Positions 50,199 to 59,615 of a stretch of DNA of 64,000 nucleotides are shown here, piece after piece. Made by a program: the position numbers and the translations under genes. Each line of letters opens with the position of its first letter. Position 1 is the stretch's first letter. Source of the stretch: PALSA-894 sp963734185. GTDB taxonomy: Bacteria; Pseudomonadota; Alphaproteobacteria; Rhizobiales; Xanthobacteraceae. The notes below the pieces were generated by a model, which did no database searches, had not been told where the DNA came from, and saw only the letters and a program-made list of their open reading frames with translations. The stretch spans positions 1,736,001 to 1,800,000 of the forward strand of contig CAVTGA010000002.1 of NCBI GenBank assembly GCA_963734185.1. Reading direction: 5' to 3'.

Positions 50199-51060
50199 AT
50201 GTCCCCTCCCGTGTTCCGCTTCGCGCCGAGCCCGAACGGCTACCTGCACCTCGGCCACGCGCTCTCCGCGCTCATCGATTTCGCGATGGCGCGGGCGGCC
50301 GGGGGGCGTTTCCTGCTGCGCATCGAGGACATCGACCCGGCTCGCTGCCGGCCGGAGTTCGAAACCGCCATCTACCAGGACCTGAGCTGGCTCGGCCTCA
50401 CCTGGGAGGAGCCGGTGCGCAGGCAGTCCGAGCATCTTGCGGAATATCGTGCGGCGCTCGCACGCCTCGAGGGGCTGGTCTATCCGAGCTTCGAAAGCCG
50501 CGCCGAGATCGCCCGGCTCGTCGCCGAGCGCGAGCAGGCCGGCCGCTGGCCGCGCGATCCGGACGGCGCGCCGCTCTATCCCGGGACGGCAAACACGCTG
50601 GGCGCCGAAGAGCGCGCGCGGCGGGTTGCCGCCGGCGAGCCTTATGCACTGCGGCTCGACATGGCTGCGGCGCTGCGCCGAACCGGGCCGCTCGCCTGGA
50701 CCGAAACCCGCGCCGCGGGAGGGACCGATAGCGTCGAGGCTCGGCCGGAACTCGTGGGGCGATGTGGTGCTGGCGCGCAAGGAGACGCCGACCAGCTATC
50801 ATCTGTCGGTCGTCGTGGACGACGCCGCGCAGGGCATCACCCACGTGGTGCGCGGGGAAGACCTGTTCGCCGCGACCGGCGTGCATCGGGTCCTGCAAGG
50901 ACTGCTCGGTCTGCCGGCTCCGGTCTACCACCATCACCGGCTGATCCTCGACGCCGACGGCCGCAAGCTGTCGAAATCGACGCGCGCGACCGCGCTGCGC
51001 GAATTGCGCGCGCAGGGCGCGACGCCGGCCGATGTCCGGCGCATGGTGGGGCTGGGCTGA
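50199..51060 (+). pseudogene. gluQ: Glutamyl-Q tRNA(Asp) synthetase, frameshifted
   Basis: The first frame encodes VFRFAPSPNGYLHLGHALSA (the HIGH-like motif) and RIEDIDPARCRPEF, up to LAWTETRAA, and then loses sense. From about 50720 the next frame continues with GRNSWGDVVLARKETPTSYH, HLSVVVDDAAQGITHVVRG and the KMSKS-like GRKLSKSTRA to the stop at 51060. Together they form a complete GluQ-type protein of about 286 residues, which charges glutamate onto queuosine of tRNA-Asp. A single extra base near 50718-50722 explains the break. Either the gene is broken or the base is a sequencing error. Confidence 0.85.
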
Positions 51061-51147
51061 GCGCGCAAGCCGGACCAGAAGGTGCGCAGTTGTGCCGATG
51101 GCAGCGACCGGGACGGCGTGCCATTCTGGCCGTCGGGGTTGGGGACC

Positions 51148-52320
51148 ATGCCCAAAAAGGTTTCACGCTCGGGCGCGCGCCGGCGCCGCAAGAGCCCGCG
51201 CGCCGCGAAGGTGCGCGGCGTTGAGGCCGCGCTCGCCGCGCTGGCGCACGAGATCCGCACGCCGCTCACCGGCATCCTTGCGCTCAGCGAGCTGATCGCG
51301 ACCGCCGACCTGCCCGAGCGCGAGCGGCAGTGGGCCGCCGCGGTCAAGAGCGGCGCGCAGCATCTCGCGCACCTGACCGCGCTCGTGATCGACGGCGTGC
51401 GGGCGCAGGCCCGCGGCGTGACGTTGCGGCGGGAACCGTTCCGGCCGCGCGCTCTGGCCGAGGCGCTGGCGACGTCGCTCGCCGCGCGCGCGCAGACCAA
51501 GGGGCTCGGCTGCGACCTCATGATTGCCGACGATCTTCCCGAGCACGTCATCGGCGACCCGGTGCGGTTGCGGGCCGCGCTCGAGAACCTGATCGACAAC
51601 GCCGTGAAGTTCACCGAGCACGGCCGCGTGACATTGAGGGTGAGCGCGGTCCCGGTGCGCCGGCGTCACCGCCTCGTCTTTGTCGTCGCCGACAGCGGCA
51701 TCGGCCTCACGCGTGCGGAGATCGCGCGGTTGTTCCGGCCGTTCGCGCAGGCGAGCGTCGCGGTGGCCCAGCGGTTCGGCGGCTCGGGCCTCGGCCTCGC
51801 CTTCGCGCGGCGCATGGCCAAAGCGATGGGCGGCGACCTGACGGTCACGAGCCGCCGCGGCCGCGGCAGCACGTTTCGTTTCGACGCGATGGTCGAACCT
51901 CTGGCCGGCGACCGCCCCCGCGAAGGGGTGCCGCTCGTTGCCGCGGCCCGGCGCCTGCGCGTGCTCTGCGCCGAGGACAATCCGTATGCCCGCGTCGTGC
52001 TCAACACCATCCTGACCGAGCTTGGACACGCGGTCGCGTTCGTCGGGTCGGGCGCCGCCGCCGTCGAGGCGGCCGGCGGCGGCGCTCACGACGCGGTGCT
52101 GATGGACGTGACCTTGCCGGATATCGACGGCCTCGAAGCCACGCGCCGCATCCGCGCGCTGGGCGGCGCCGCGGCGCGCATTCCGGTCATCGGGATTTCC
52201 GGACGTTCCGAACCGGGCGCGATCCAGGCGGCGCGCGCCGCCGGGATGAACGCCTATCTGGCCAAGCCGGTCAGCCCGGCCGCGCTGGCGCAAACCCTCG
52301 CCGACAGCGTGCAATCGTAG
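51148..52320 (+). CDS. Hybrid sensor histidine kinase/response regulator
   Basis: A 390-residue soluble protein. The dimerisation/phosphoacceptor helix has HEIRTPLTGILALSEL near residue 34; the ATPase has ENLIDNAVKFT (N box), VVADSGIGLTRAEI (G1), FRPFAQA and FGGSGLGLAFARR (G2). A receiver domain follows, with its phospho-aspartate in DAVLMDVTLPDIDG and the Lys in LAKPVSP. There is no sensor or membrane domain, so input must come from a partner. A basic N terminus (KKVSRSGARRRRKSPRAAK) is unusual. The stop codon is the TAG at the tip of the family A repeat. Confidence 0.92.
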   Translation: MPKKVSRSGARRRRKSPRAAKVRGVEAALAALAHEIRTPLTGILALSELIATADLPERERQWAAAVKSGAQHLAHLTALVIDGVRAQARGVTLRREPFRPRALAEALATSLAARAQTKGLGCDLMIADDLPEHVIGDPVRLRAALENLIDNAVKFTEHGRVTLRVSAVPVRRRHRLVFVVADSGIGLTRAEIARLFRPFAQASVAVAQRFGGSGLGLAFARRMAKAMGGDLTVTSRRGRGSTFRFDAMVEPLAGDRPREGVPLVAAARRLRVLCAEDNPYARVVLNTILTELGHAVAFVGSGAAAVEAAGGGAHDAVLMDVTLPDIDGLEATRRIRALGGAAARIPVIGISGRSEPGAIQAARAAGMNAYLAKPVSPAALAQTLADSVQS

Positions 52321-52440
52321 CCCGGCTTTCGCTCTTGAGCGAAAGCCGGGGAAGCTTTCTCCGCTTGGCAGGATTCCCGGATTGCGCCATAGCGCGTCGA
52401 AGACGCGCGTAAACGCGCTTATGGCGCAATCCGGGCTACG
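52317..52440. repeat. Palindromic repeat family A, copy 3
   Basis: The ends read CGTAGCCCGG and CCGGGCTACG, with an inner hairpin GGCTTTCGCTC / GAGCGAAAGCC on the left and GATTGCGCCAT / ATGGCGCAATC on the right. It lies between two convergent genes, and its two tips contain the stop codons of both (52318-52320 and 52436-52438). Confidence 0.9.
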
Positions 52441-54424
52441 CCGCGTGGGGCTCTGCCCTGTCGTCCACGATACGCACGATGTCGGCCATGATGCGATTGA
52501 GCTCATAGTCCTTCGGCGTATAGACCGCGGCGACGCCGGCGCACTTCAGCGTGCCGGCATCCTCCGGCGGAATGATGCCGCCGACGATCACCGGCACGTT
52601 GTCGAGGCCGGCTTCGTGCATGCGCGCGACCACGTCCTGGACCAGCGGCACGTGCGAGCCGGACAGGATCGACAGCCCGACCACATGCACGCCCTCTTCG
52701 AGCGCGGCATTGACGATCTCGGCCGGAGTGAGGCGGATGCCCTCGTAGACCACCTCCATCCCGGCGTCGCGCGCCCGTACCGCGATCTGCTCGGCGCCGT
52801 TGGAGTGGCCGTCGAGGCCGGGCTTGCCGACCAGGAATTTTATGCGGCGCCCGAGCTTGCGCGACACGCGCTCGACGTCGGCGCGCACCTCGTCGAGGCC
52901 GCCGGAGTCATTGCGCACCGCGCGCCCGACGCCGGTCGGCGCCCGATACTCGCCGAAGGCTTCGCGCAGCGCGGCGCCCCATTCGCCGGTGGTGACGCCG
53001 GCTTTGGCGGCGGCGATCGAGGCCGGCATGATGTTGCGGTTCTGCGCCGCCGCTGCCCGCAAATCGCCGAGTGCCAGCGCCACCGCCTTGGCGTCGCGCG
53101 CGGCGCGCCAGGCGTTCAGCCGCTCGATTTGGCCGGCCTCGACCTCGTGCGGCACGGTGAGGATCGCGCCTTCGCCGGTTGCGAGCGGGGAAGCTTCGCT
53201 CTCGACGAACTTGTTGACGCCGACCACGGTCTGCTCGCCGCGCTCGATCGCTTCCAGGCGCTTGGAGTTGGATTCCACGAGCTTGGATTTCATGTAGCTG
53301 GTCTCGATCGCCGCGACCGCGCCGCCCATGGCGTCGATGCGCGCGAGCTCTTCCTTGGCTTCGCGCTTGAGCTCCGCCACCTTGGCGGCGATCTCGCTCG
53401 AGCCGTCGAAGATGTCGCCGTAGTCGAGCAGGTCGGTCTCGTAGGCGAGGATCTGCTGCATGCGCAGCGACCATTGCTGGTCCCAGGGGCGCGGCAGGCC
53501 GAGCGCCTCGTTCCAGGCCGGGAGCTGCACGGCGCGCGCACGCGCGTTCTTCGACAACGTCACCGCCAGCATCTCGATCAGGATGCGGGTGACGTTGTTC
53601 TCCGGCTGCTGTTCGGTCAGGCCGAGCGAATTGACCTGCACGCCGTAGCGGAACAGGCGCTGCTTGGGATCGGTCACGCCGTAGCGCGTCGCCGTGATCT
53701 CGTCCCACAGCTCGGCGAAGGCGCGCATCTTGCACAGCTCGGTGACGAAGCGCAGGCCGGCATTGACGAAGAACGAGATGCGCCCGACCACCTCGCCGAA
53801 CGCCTCGGGCTTCACGTCGCCTGAAGCCCGCACCGTGTCGAGCACCGCGATGGCGGTCGCAAGCGCGAAGGCGAGCTCCTGTACCGGCGTCGCGCCCGCC
53901 TCCTGCAGGTGATACGAGCACACGTTCACCGGATTCCACTTCGGCATCTCGCCGGTCGTGAACAGGATCGTGTCCTTGATCAGGCGCATGGAAGGCGCCG
54001 GCGGGAACACATAGGTGCCGCGCGACAGATACTCCTTGACGATGTCGTTCTGCGTCGTGCCCTGCAGGCGTTGGCGCGGGGCGCCCTGCTCGTCGGCCAC
54101 CGCGATGTAGAGCGCGAGCAGCCATGCGGCGGTCGCGTTGATGGTCATCGAGGTGTTCATGGTGGCGAGCGGAATGGCGTCGAACAGCGCGCGCATGTCG
54201 CCGAGATGCGAGACCGGCACGCCGACCTTGCCGACCTCGCCCTTGGCGAGCGGGTGGTCGGAGTCGTAGCCGGTCTGGGTCGGCAGATCGAACGCGACCG
54301 AGAGACCGGTCTGGCCTTTGGCGAGGTTGCGACGGTAGAGCGCGTTGGATTCGGCCGCGGTCGAATGTCCCGCATAGGTGCGGAAGATCCAAGGTTTGTC
54401 GCGGCGCGGAGCGCTATCGGTCAT
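52436..54424 (-). CDS. ecm: Ethylmalonyl-CoA mutase (MeaA-like)
   Basis: A 662-residue adenosylcobalamin-dependent mutase with both the barrel and the B12 domain in one chain. The barrel opens with WIFRTYAGHSTAAESNALYR and GLSVAFDLPTQTGYDSD; the cobalamin-binding DXHXXG motif is in KPGLDGHSNGAEQ, followed by LSILSGSHVPL. The pattern and single-chain form match ethylmalonyl-CoA mutase rather than two-subunit methylmalonyl-CoA mutase. With ccr and mcd nearby it converts ethylmalonyl-CoA to methylsuccinyl-CoA in the ethylmalonyl-CoA pathway for C2 assimilation. Its stop codon lies in the repeat tip. Confidence 0.92.
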   Translation of the reverse strand: MTDSAPRRDKPWIFRTYAGHSTAAESNALYRRNLAKGQTGLSVAFDLPTQTGYDSDHPLAKGEVGKVGVPVSHLGDMRALFDAIPLATMNTSMTINATAAWLLALYIAVADEQGAPRQRLQGTTQNDIVKEYLSRGTYVFPPAPSMRLIKDTILFTTGEMPKWNPVNVCSYHLQEAGATPVQELAFALATAIAVLDTVRASGDVKPEAFGEVVGRISFFVNAGLRFVTELCKMRAFAELWDEITATRYGVTDPKQRLFRYGVQVNSLGLTEQQPENNVTRILIEMLAVTLSKNARARAVQLPAWNEALGLPRPWDQQWSLRMQQILAYETDLLDYGDIFDGSSEIAAKVAELKREAKEELARIDAMGGAVAAIETSYMKSKLVESNSKRLEAIERGEQTVVGVNKFVESEASPLATGEGAILTVPHEVEAGQIERLNAWRAARDAKAVALALGDLRAAAAQNRNIMPASIAAAKAGVTTGEWGAALREAFGEYRAPTGVGRAVRNDSGGLDEVRADVERVSRKLGRRIKFLVGKPGLDGHSNGAEQIAVRARDAGMEVVYEGIRLTPAEIVNAALEEGVHVVGLSILSGSHVPLVQDVVARMHEAGLDNVPVIVGGIIPPEDAGTLKCAGVAAVYTPKDYELNRIMADIVRIVDDRAEPHAA

Positions 54425-54550
54425 ATCCTATTGTGCACCGCAATAGGCGCGGACGCAAATTTCGCACCCGTCCGCCTGCCACGCGGCAAGACGCCCGCAA
54501 TACCAGGACGAAACGGCGCGGGCCCGGCACCCGCGCCGTATTGCGACGAG

Positions 54551-54808
54551 TCAGGCGCGCTTGATGAGGCCGACGATGAACAGCAGGATGATCGCGCCGA
54601 CGGCCGAATAGATGATCGCCCAGAGGATACTGCCGCTTGCGGGACCGATTCCGAGCCTCGGGAACAGCCAGCCGGCAATGAACGCACCGACGATGCCGAC
54701 GACGATGTTGCCGACCAGTCCGAATCCGTAACCCTTGACGATCTGGCCTGCGAGCCAGCCGGCGATCGCGCCGACGATCAGCCATACGATCAGACTCTCG
54801 ATTCCCAT
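54551..54808 (-). CDS. GlsB/YeaQ/YmgE family membrane protein
   Basis: An 85-residue membrane protein with three glycine-rich segments: LIVWLIVGAIAGWLAGQIVKG, the second with FGLVGNIVVGIVGAFIAGWL and the third with ILWAIIYSAVGAIILLFIVG. This is the transglycosylase-associated/YmgE family linked to stress responses. It lies upstream of ecm on the same strand with a 126-bp gap and is divergent from ccr. Confidence 0.92.
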   Translation of the reverse strand: MGIESLIVWLIVGAIAGWLAGQIVKGYGFGLVGNIVVGIVGAFIAGWLFPRLGIGPASGSILWAIIYSAVGAIILLFIVGLIKRA

Positions 54809-55024
54809 GCCGTCCTCCCCAAAAAACCGAGCTGCGCCCGGCAATCCGCCCTCGCTGGACGGCAGGGACGATAGCCCTCTCGACCCGGCCTGTCAGCCGA
54901 ACTCTCCAGGCCGTACCCGATAACTGGGGATGATGCTGCAGCGGCGAGCCAGCTGTTGCGCTGCAACATGGCTTGCGGCAGACTGCAACCGGCTCGACCG
55001 CCGTGCGATCCGGGAGGACCAAAC

Positions 55025-56305
55025 ATGTCGAACGTGGTGAAGCTCCCGACGGCGGCGTCGGCGCCGAAGAGCCTCTACGAGATCGGCGAGATCCCCCCGC
55101 TCGGCCACGTGCCGGAGAAGATGTACGCCTGGGCGATCCGCAAGGAGCGCCACGGTCCGCCGGAATCCTCGTTCCAGATCGAGGTGTTGCCGACCTGGCC
55201 GATCGGCGACGATGAGGTGCTGGTGCTCGTGATGGCCGGCGGCGTCAACTACAACGGGGTCTGGGCCGGCCTGGGCCAGCCGATTTCGCCGCTCGACGTG
55301 CACAAGCACCCCTACCACATCGCCGGCTCGGACGCGGCCGGCATCGTGTGGAAGGTCGGCGCCAAGGTGAAACGCTGGAAGGTCGGCGACGAGGTCATCG
55401 TTCATTGCAATCAGGACGACGGGGACGATGACGAGTGCAATGGCGGCGACCCGCTGCTCTCGCCCTCGCAGCGCATCTGGGGCTACGAGACCCCGGACGG
55501 CTCGTTCGCGCAGTTCTGCCGCGTGCAGTCGCGCCAGCTCATGCCCAAGCCGAGGCACCTCACCTGGGAAGAATCGGCCTGCTACACCCTGACGCTCGCG
55601 ACCGCCTACCGCATGCTGTTCGGCCATCCGCCGCACACCATGAAGCCGAGCGATCATGTGCTGGTGTGGGGCGCCTCCGGCGGCTTGGGCGTGTTCGGCG
55701 TGCAGCTCGCCGCCGCCTCCGGCGCCAACGCCATCGGCATCATCTCGGACGAAGGCAAGCGCGACTACGTGATGCAGCTCGGCGCCAAGGGCGTGATCAA
55801 CCGCAAGGACTTCAAGTGCTGGGGCCAGATGCCCGCGGTCAACACGCCCGAGTACAACGACTGGGTCAAGGAGGCGCGCAAGTTCGGCAAGGCGATCTGG
55901 GACATCACGGGCAAGCGCGACGTCGACATCGTGTTCGAGCATCCGGGCGAGGCGACGTTCCCGGTCTCGTGCCTGGTGGTGAAGCGCGGCGGCATGGTGG
56001 TGTTCTGCGCCGGCACCTCGGGCTACAACATCACGTTCGATGCGCGCTACGTGTGGATGCGCCAGAAGCGCGTGCAGGGCTCGCACTTCGCGCACCTGAA
56101 GCAGGCCTCGGCCGCCAACCAGTTCGTGCTCGACCGCCGCATCGACCCATGCATGGGCGAGGTGTTCGCCTGGGACCGGATCCCGGCGGCGCACCAGATG
56201 ATGTGGAAGAACCTGCACAAGCCCGGCAACATGGCGGTGCTGGTGTGCGCGCCGCGCACCGGCTTGCGGACGCTGGAAGACGCGATGGAGCCGGCTCAGG
56301 AATAG
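55025..56305 (+). CDS. ccr: Crotonyl-CoA carboxylase/reductase
   Basis: A 426-residue medium-chain reductase. Ccr-specific marks include YAWAIRKERHGPPESSFQ near residue 37, VMAGGVNYNGVWAGLG, HIAGSDAAGIVWKVG, the NADPH-binding VWGASGGLGVFGVQLAAASG near 218 and HFAHLKQASAANQFV near 358. It reductively carboxylates crotonyl-CoA to ethylmalonyl-CoA, the key step of the ethylmalonyl-CoA pathway; the product feeds Ecm encoded next to it. ATG at 55025 with GGAGGACCAA upstream. Confidence 0.96.
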   Translation: MSNVVKLPTAASAPKSLYEIGEIPPLGHVPEKMYAWAIRKERHGPPESSFQIEVLPTWPIGDDEVLVLVMAGGVNYNGVWAGLGQPISPLDVHKHPYHIAGSDAAGIVWKVGAKVKRWKVGDEVIVHCNQDDGDDDECNGGDPLLSPSQRIWGYETPDGSFAQFCRVQSRQLMPKPRHLTWEESACYTLTLATAYRMLFGHPPHTMKPSDHVLVWGASGGLGVFGVQLAAASGANAIGIISDEGKRDYVMQLGAKGVINRKDFKCWGQMPAVNTPEYNDWVKEARKFGKAIWDITGKRDVDIVFEHPGEATFPVSCLVVKRGGMVVFCAGTSGYNITFDARYVWMRQKRVQGSHFAHLKQASAANQFVLDRRIDPCMGEVFAWDRIPAAHQMMWKNLHKPGNMAVLVCAPRTGLRTLEDAMEPAQE

Positions 56306-56318
56306 GTTGAGGCCCGCG

Positions 56319-57269
56319 CTACCTGCGCCGCTTCTCGTAGCCGAGCCGGCGCATGAATTTCTGGAACAGCGGCGCGCGCGCAAGCGCTTGCGCTTCGGCC
56401 GCGGCGGCGCGCCGCGCCTCCTCCGCGGCACGCTCGCGCTCGCGTTCCTCGAGGATCTGGGCGTTGAGCTCGCCGCCGTAGACGAAGATGGTCGCGATCC
56501 AGTACAGGAACACCAGCGCCACCATGGCCGAGGCGAGGCCCGCATAGGTGGTCACGTAGTTGTTGGCGAATTCCGCCAGGTAGCGCCCGAACAGGATGCC
56601 GCTGGCGAGCCACAGCGCCAGCGTGACGATCACGCCGGGCGCGATGTCGGAAAAGCTGCGCTTGCCGCCGGGCAGCCATTTGTGCGCCACCACCAGCGCG
56701 ATCACGATCATGGTGCCGGCAACGGCGTAGCGCAGGTAGGTGAACTGCTGCTCCTGGAATATCAGCCAGGGCGCATACTTCAGCGCGGTCGCGAACGCGA
56801 GCGGCGCCAGCACGATCAGGAAGCCGAGCGCCAGCAGCGCGAACACCGCGATCAGCACATAGGCGATCGACTCCAGCTTGAGCAGCCACCACGAGCGCGT
56901 TTCGGTCACATTGTAGGCGCGGTTGAGCGCGATGCGCAGGCTGTCGACGCCGCTCGATGCGAAGTAGATGGCGAGCACCACGCCGACCGTGAGCACGCCG
57001 CCGCGCGTGATCGTCAGCACGTTGTGGATCTCGCGCGCCAGCGGGTCGGCGACCTCCTTCGGCCAGGTCTGCAGCAGCAGGTTGGCGAGATCGTCGGCCA
57101 TGCCCTTGGAGCCGGCGAAACCCGCCAGCGCGGTCAACACGATGAGGAAGGGAAACAACGCGAGCAGGGCGGACAGCGCGACATGGCTGGCCAGCGCCCA
57201 GCCGTCATCGGCGATGAACGCGTAATAGGCATCGAGGGCGACGCGGACGCATCTTTGGAGGAAACGCAC
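56319..57269 (-). CDS. YihY/BrkB-family inner-membrane protein
   Basis: A 316-residue membrane protein with six segments. The family marks are DDGWALASHVALSALLALFP near residue 21, GGVLTVGVVLAIYFASSGVDSLRIALNRAYN near 90, and a C-terminal FLYWIATIFVYGGELNAQI. A charged helical tail (REREAAEEARRAAAAEAQ-like) ends the protein. The family was once thought to be RNase BN; its present role is unknown. It lies between ccr and the chemoreceptor gene. Confidence 0.9.
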   Translation of the reverse strand: MRFLQRCVRVALDAYYAFIADDGWALASHVALSALLALFPFLIVLTALAGFAGSKGMADDLANLLLQTWPKEVADPLAREIHNVLTITRGGVLTVGVVLAIYFASSGVDSLRIALNRAYNVTETRSWWLLKLESIAYVLIAVFALLALGFLIVLAPLAFATALKYAPWLIFQEQQFTYLRYAVAGTMIVIALVVAHKWLPGGKRSFSDIAPGVIVTLALWLASGILFGRYLAEFANNYVTTYAGLASAMVALVFLYWIATIFVYGGELNAQILEERERERAAEEARRAAAAEAQALARAPLFQKFMRRLGYEKRRR

Positions 57270-57354
57270 GGTGTGACCGCTCCGCGACGACGGCTGCTCC
57301 GGGGGCTATGTCGGCGGCCGTTCCCGGAACGACATTCCGATCGACCGGATCATC

Positions 57355-59343
57355 CTAAGCCGCGCGCACCTCGGCGAGGAAGCGCCTGACCTCGCCGTCG
57401 AGGCTTTCGGCCTCGCCCGCGAGCGTCTCGGCCAGCGCCTTGACGTCGTCGGCGGTGGCGCGCGCGTCGCTGCTGGCGGCCGCCACGCGGGTCATGGCCT
57501 CGGCGCCCGAGCGCGCCTCGGCGGAGGCGCGGTGCACGCCCTCGGCGATGTTGGCGACGGCGGCGTTCTGCTCCTCGACCGAGGCGGCCACGTTGGCGGC
57601 AATGCCCGACATCTCGGTGATGATGCCGTTGACCTGCTCGATCGCCTCGGCGGCGTCGCCGGCCGCCGACTGGATGGCGCCGATCTGGGTCGCCACCTCT
57701 TCGGTCGCCTTGCCGGTCTGGCTCGCGAGGTTCTTCACTTCCGAGGCCACCACGGCGAAGCCGCGGCCGGCTTCGCCGGCGCGCGCGGCCTCGATGGTGG
57801 CGTTGAGGGCGAGCAGGTTGGTCTGTCCGGCGATCGCCTGGATCAGCCCGATCACCTCGCCGATACGGGTCGCGGCCGAGCTCAACTCCGACATGGTCTT
57901 GACGGTGCGCTGCGCCTCGGCCACGGCGCGGCTCGCGACGTCGGTCGAGGTCGCCGCCTGCGCGGCGATCTGGCTGATGGATGCGGCGAGTTCTTCCGCC
58001 GAACCGGCCGCGGTGGTGACGTTGCCGGAGGCCGCGCCGACGCGGTCGCCGGCGGATTGGGCCTCGTTCGAAACCGCGTCGGCGGCGTCGTTGAGGGCGG
58101 TGGCGGCGGTCTCCAGCCGCTCCGCCGCGCCGCGCACCTTGGCCAGCGCCTGGTCGACGGTGCCTTCGAAGCCGGCGATGGTGGTGGCGATCGTCTCGGC
58201 GCGCCGTTCGCGGTCGCGATTGGCCCTGTCCTGCGTGGCGGCAAGTTGCTCGCGCTCGACCGCGTTGTCGCGGAACACGATCACGGTGCGCGCCATCGCG
58301 CCGATCTCGTCCTTGGCCTCGGTCGCCGGAATGTCGACCGAGGTATCGCCCGCGGCGAGCCGCTCCATCGCGCCGGCGAGCCCGGCGAGCGGACCGGTGA
58401 TGCTGCGCCCGATCAGGTAGCTCAGCAGCAGGCCAAGACCGATGACGCCGCCGCCGATCACCAGGATGAACATCTTGGTCTGCGCCTGCGAGGCCGAAAC
58501 CTCTTCGGCGGCGGCGCTCGCGCGGCGGCTCGCGGCGGCGATGAATTCGTCCGCCGCGGGGCGCATCTGGCGCGCCTCCGACGCGACGATCGTGCCCGAG
58601 CGGTCGACCTTGGCGGCGCTCACGATCCACGCCGCGAAGGCGTCCGAATAGCTCTTTACCTGGTCGCTGAGCTGCTGCTTCATGATCGCAGCCGCGATGA
58701 TCGCGGCGAACGCAGTTTCAAAGTTCTTCAGTTCCTGCTTGTACTCGGTATGCACCGCGGCCGAGCGGGTCAGGCGGTACTCTACCTCGTAGCGGCGCAT
58801 CAGCATCAGGGGCGTGAGAATGCTCTTCTGGTCGGCGTCGGAGAGCCAGGACATGTCCTCCTTGACGATGCGCTCCATCATATTGCCGCCCTCGCGCAGC
58901 GTGCCCTGGATGCCTTCGTGCTCGGTCATGCCGAGCTCTTCCTGATCGGCGACCAGCGCCGTGAAGGTCTTGCCGAGCGCCGCGACACGGTCCTGCACCA
59001 GCGCAACGTTCCGCCGCTCCGCCTCGTCCACCAGGCTTTGGATCGTGTTCAGGCTCTCGAGCGCGGAAGCGTGATTCTGCTGGAAGCGCGAGACCAGGAC
59101 GGACTTCGGCTGCGCCACGAACTCGCGCGCGTTCATCTGCATCGACGTCAGCGCGTCCTTGAAGTCGCGGCTCGCGTCCGCCAGCCGGGTCGAGTGCCGG
59201 ACGCTTTCGAACGCCGCCTCGACGGCGCGTTCGCTCGACAGGTAGGACACGCCGATCGCCGCAAGGCCGGCAACCGGGATGAGCGCGAGCACGGTAATAC
59301 GCGCACGCACCGACAGGACGGCGCCAAGACGGGAAAGCAGCAT
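57355..59343 (-). CDS. Methyl-accepting chemotaxis protein
   Basis: A 662-residue chemoreceptor. A first membrane helix (ARITVLALIPVAGLAAIGVSYL, residues about 14-35) is followed by a helical periplasmic sensor with residues such as RLADASRDFKDALTSMQMNA. A second helix (MFILVIGGGVIGLGLLLSYL) leads into HAMP (GRSITGPLAGLAGAMERLAA) and the signalling coiled coil with the hairpin tip QAIAGQTNLLALNATIEAAR and GEAGRGFAVVASEVKNLA. There is no C-terminal CheR-binding pentapeptide. No chemotaxis genes are adjacent. ATG at 59343. Confidence 0.95.
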   Translation of the reverse strand: MLLSRLGAVLSVRARITVLALIPVAGLAAIGVSYLSSERAVEAAFESVRHSTRLADASRDFKDALTSMQMNAREFVAQPKSVLVSRFQQNHASALESLNTIQSLVDEAERRNVALVQDRVAALGKTFTALVADQEELGMTEHEGIQGTLREGGNMMERIVKEDMSWLSDADQKSILTPLMLMRRYEVEYRLTRSAAVHTEYKQELKNFETAFAAIIAAAIMKQQLSDQVKSYSDAFAAWIVSAAKVDRSGTIVASEARQMRPAADEFIAAASRRASAAAEEVSASQAQTKMFILVIGGGVIGLGLLLSYLIGRSITGPLAGLAGAMERLAAGDTSVDIPATEAKDEIGAMARTVIVFRDNAVEREQLAATQDRANRDRERRAETIATTIAGFEGTVDQALAKVRGAAERLETAATALNDAADAVSNEAQSAGDRVGAASGNVTTAAGSAEELAASISQIAAQAATSTDVASRAVAEAQRTVKTMSELSSAATRIGEVIGLIQAIAGQTNLLALNATIEAARAGEAGRGFAVVASEVKNLASQTGKATEEVATQIGAIQSAAGDAAEAIEQVNGIITEMSGIAANVAASVEEQNAAVANIAEGVHRASAEARSGAEAMTRVAAASSDARATADDVKALAETLAGEAESLDGEVRRFLAEVRAA

Positions 59344-59615
59344 GGGCAATACTCCGGCGAATTGAACGTCGCTTGTGAAGGCAATCCCGCGCCCGCGGCG
59401 CGGCGCGGCGCGGAATCCCTTCGGCTCGCATGAGAACGGGAATTGGTTAAGAAATCTGGTAAGCCGGAAGTGAAGACGTGAAAATTCTCCTTGTTGTCCA
59501 ATAGCCTGACGCGGTCGGACAGGGATAATCGAGCGCCGTCGGCGAAATAATCCGCGTCCGCGGGACTTGCCGCCGGATTTTCTTTTGTGCACTGCACGCG
59601 TAAGAAAGGTTTGCC

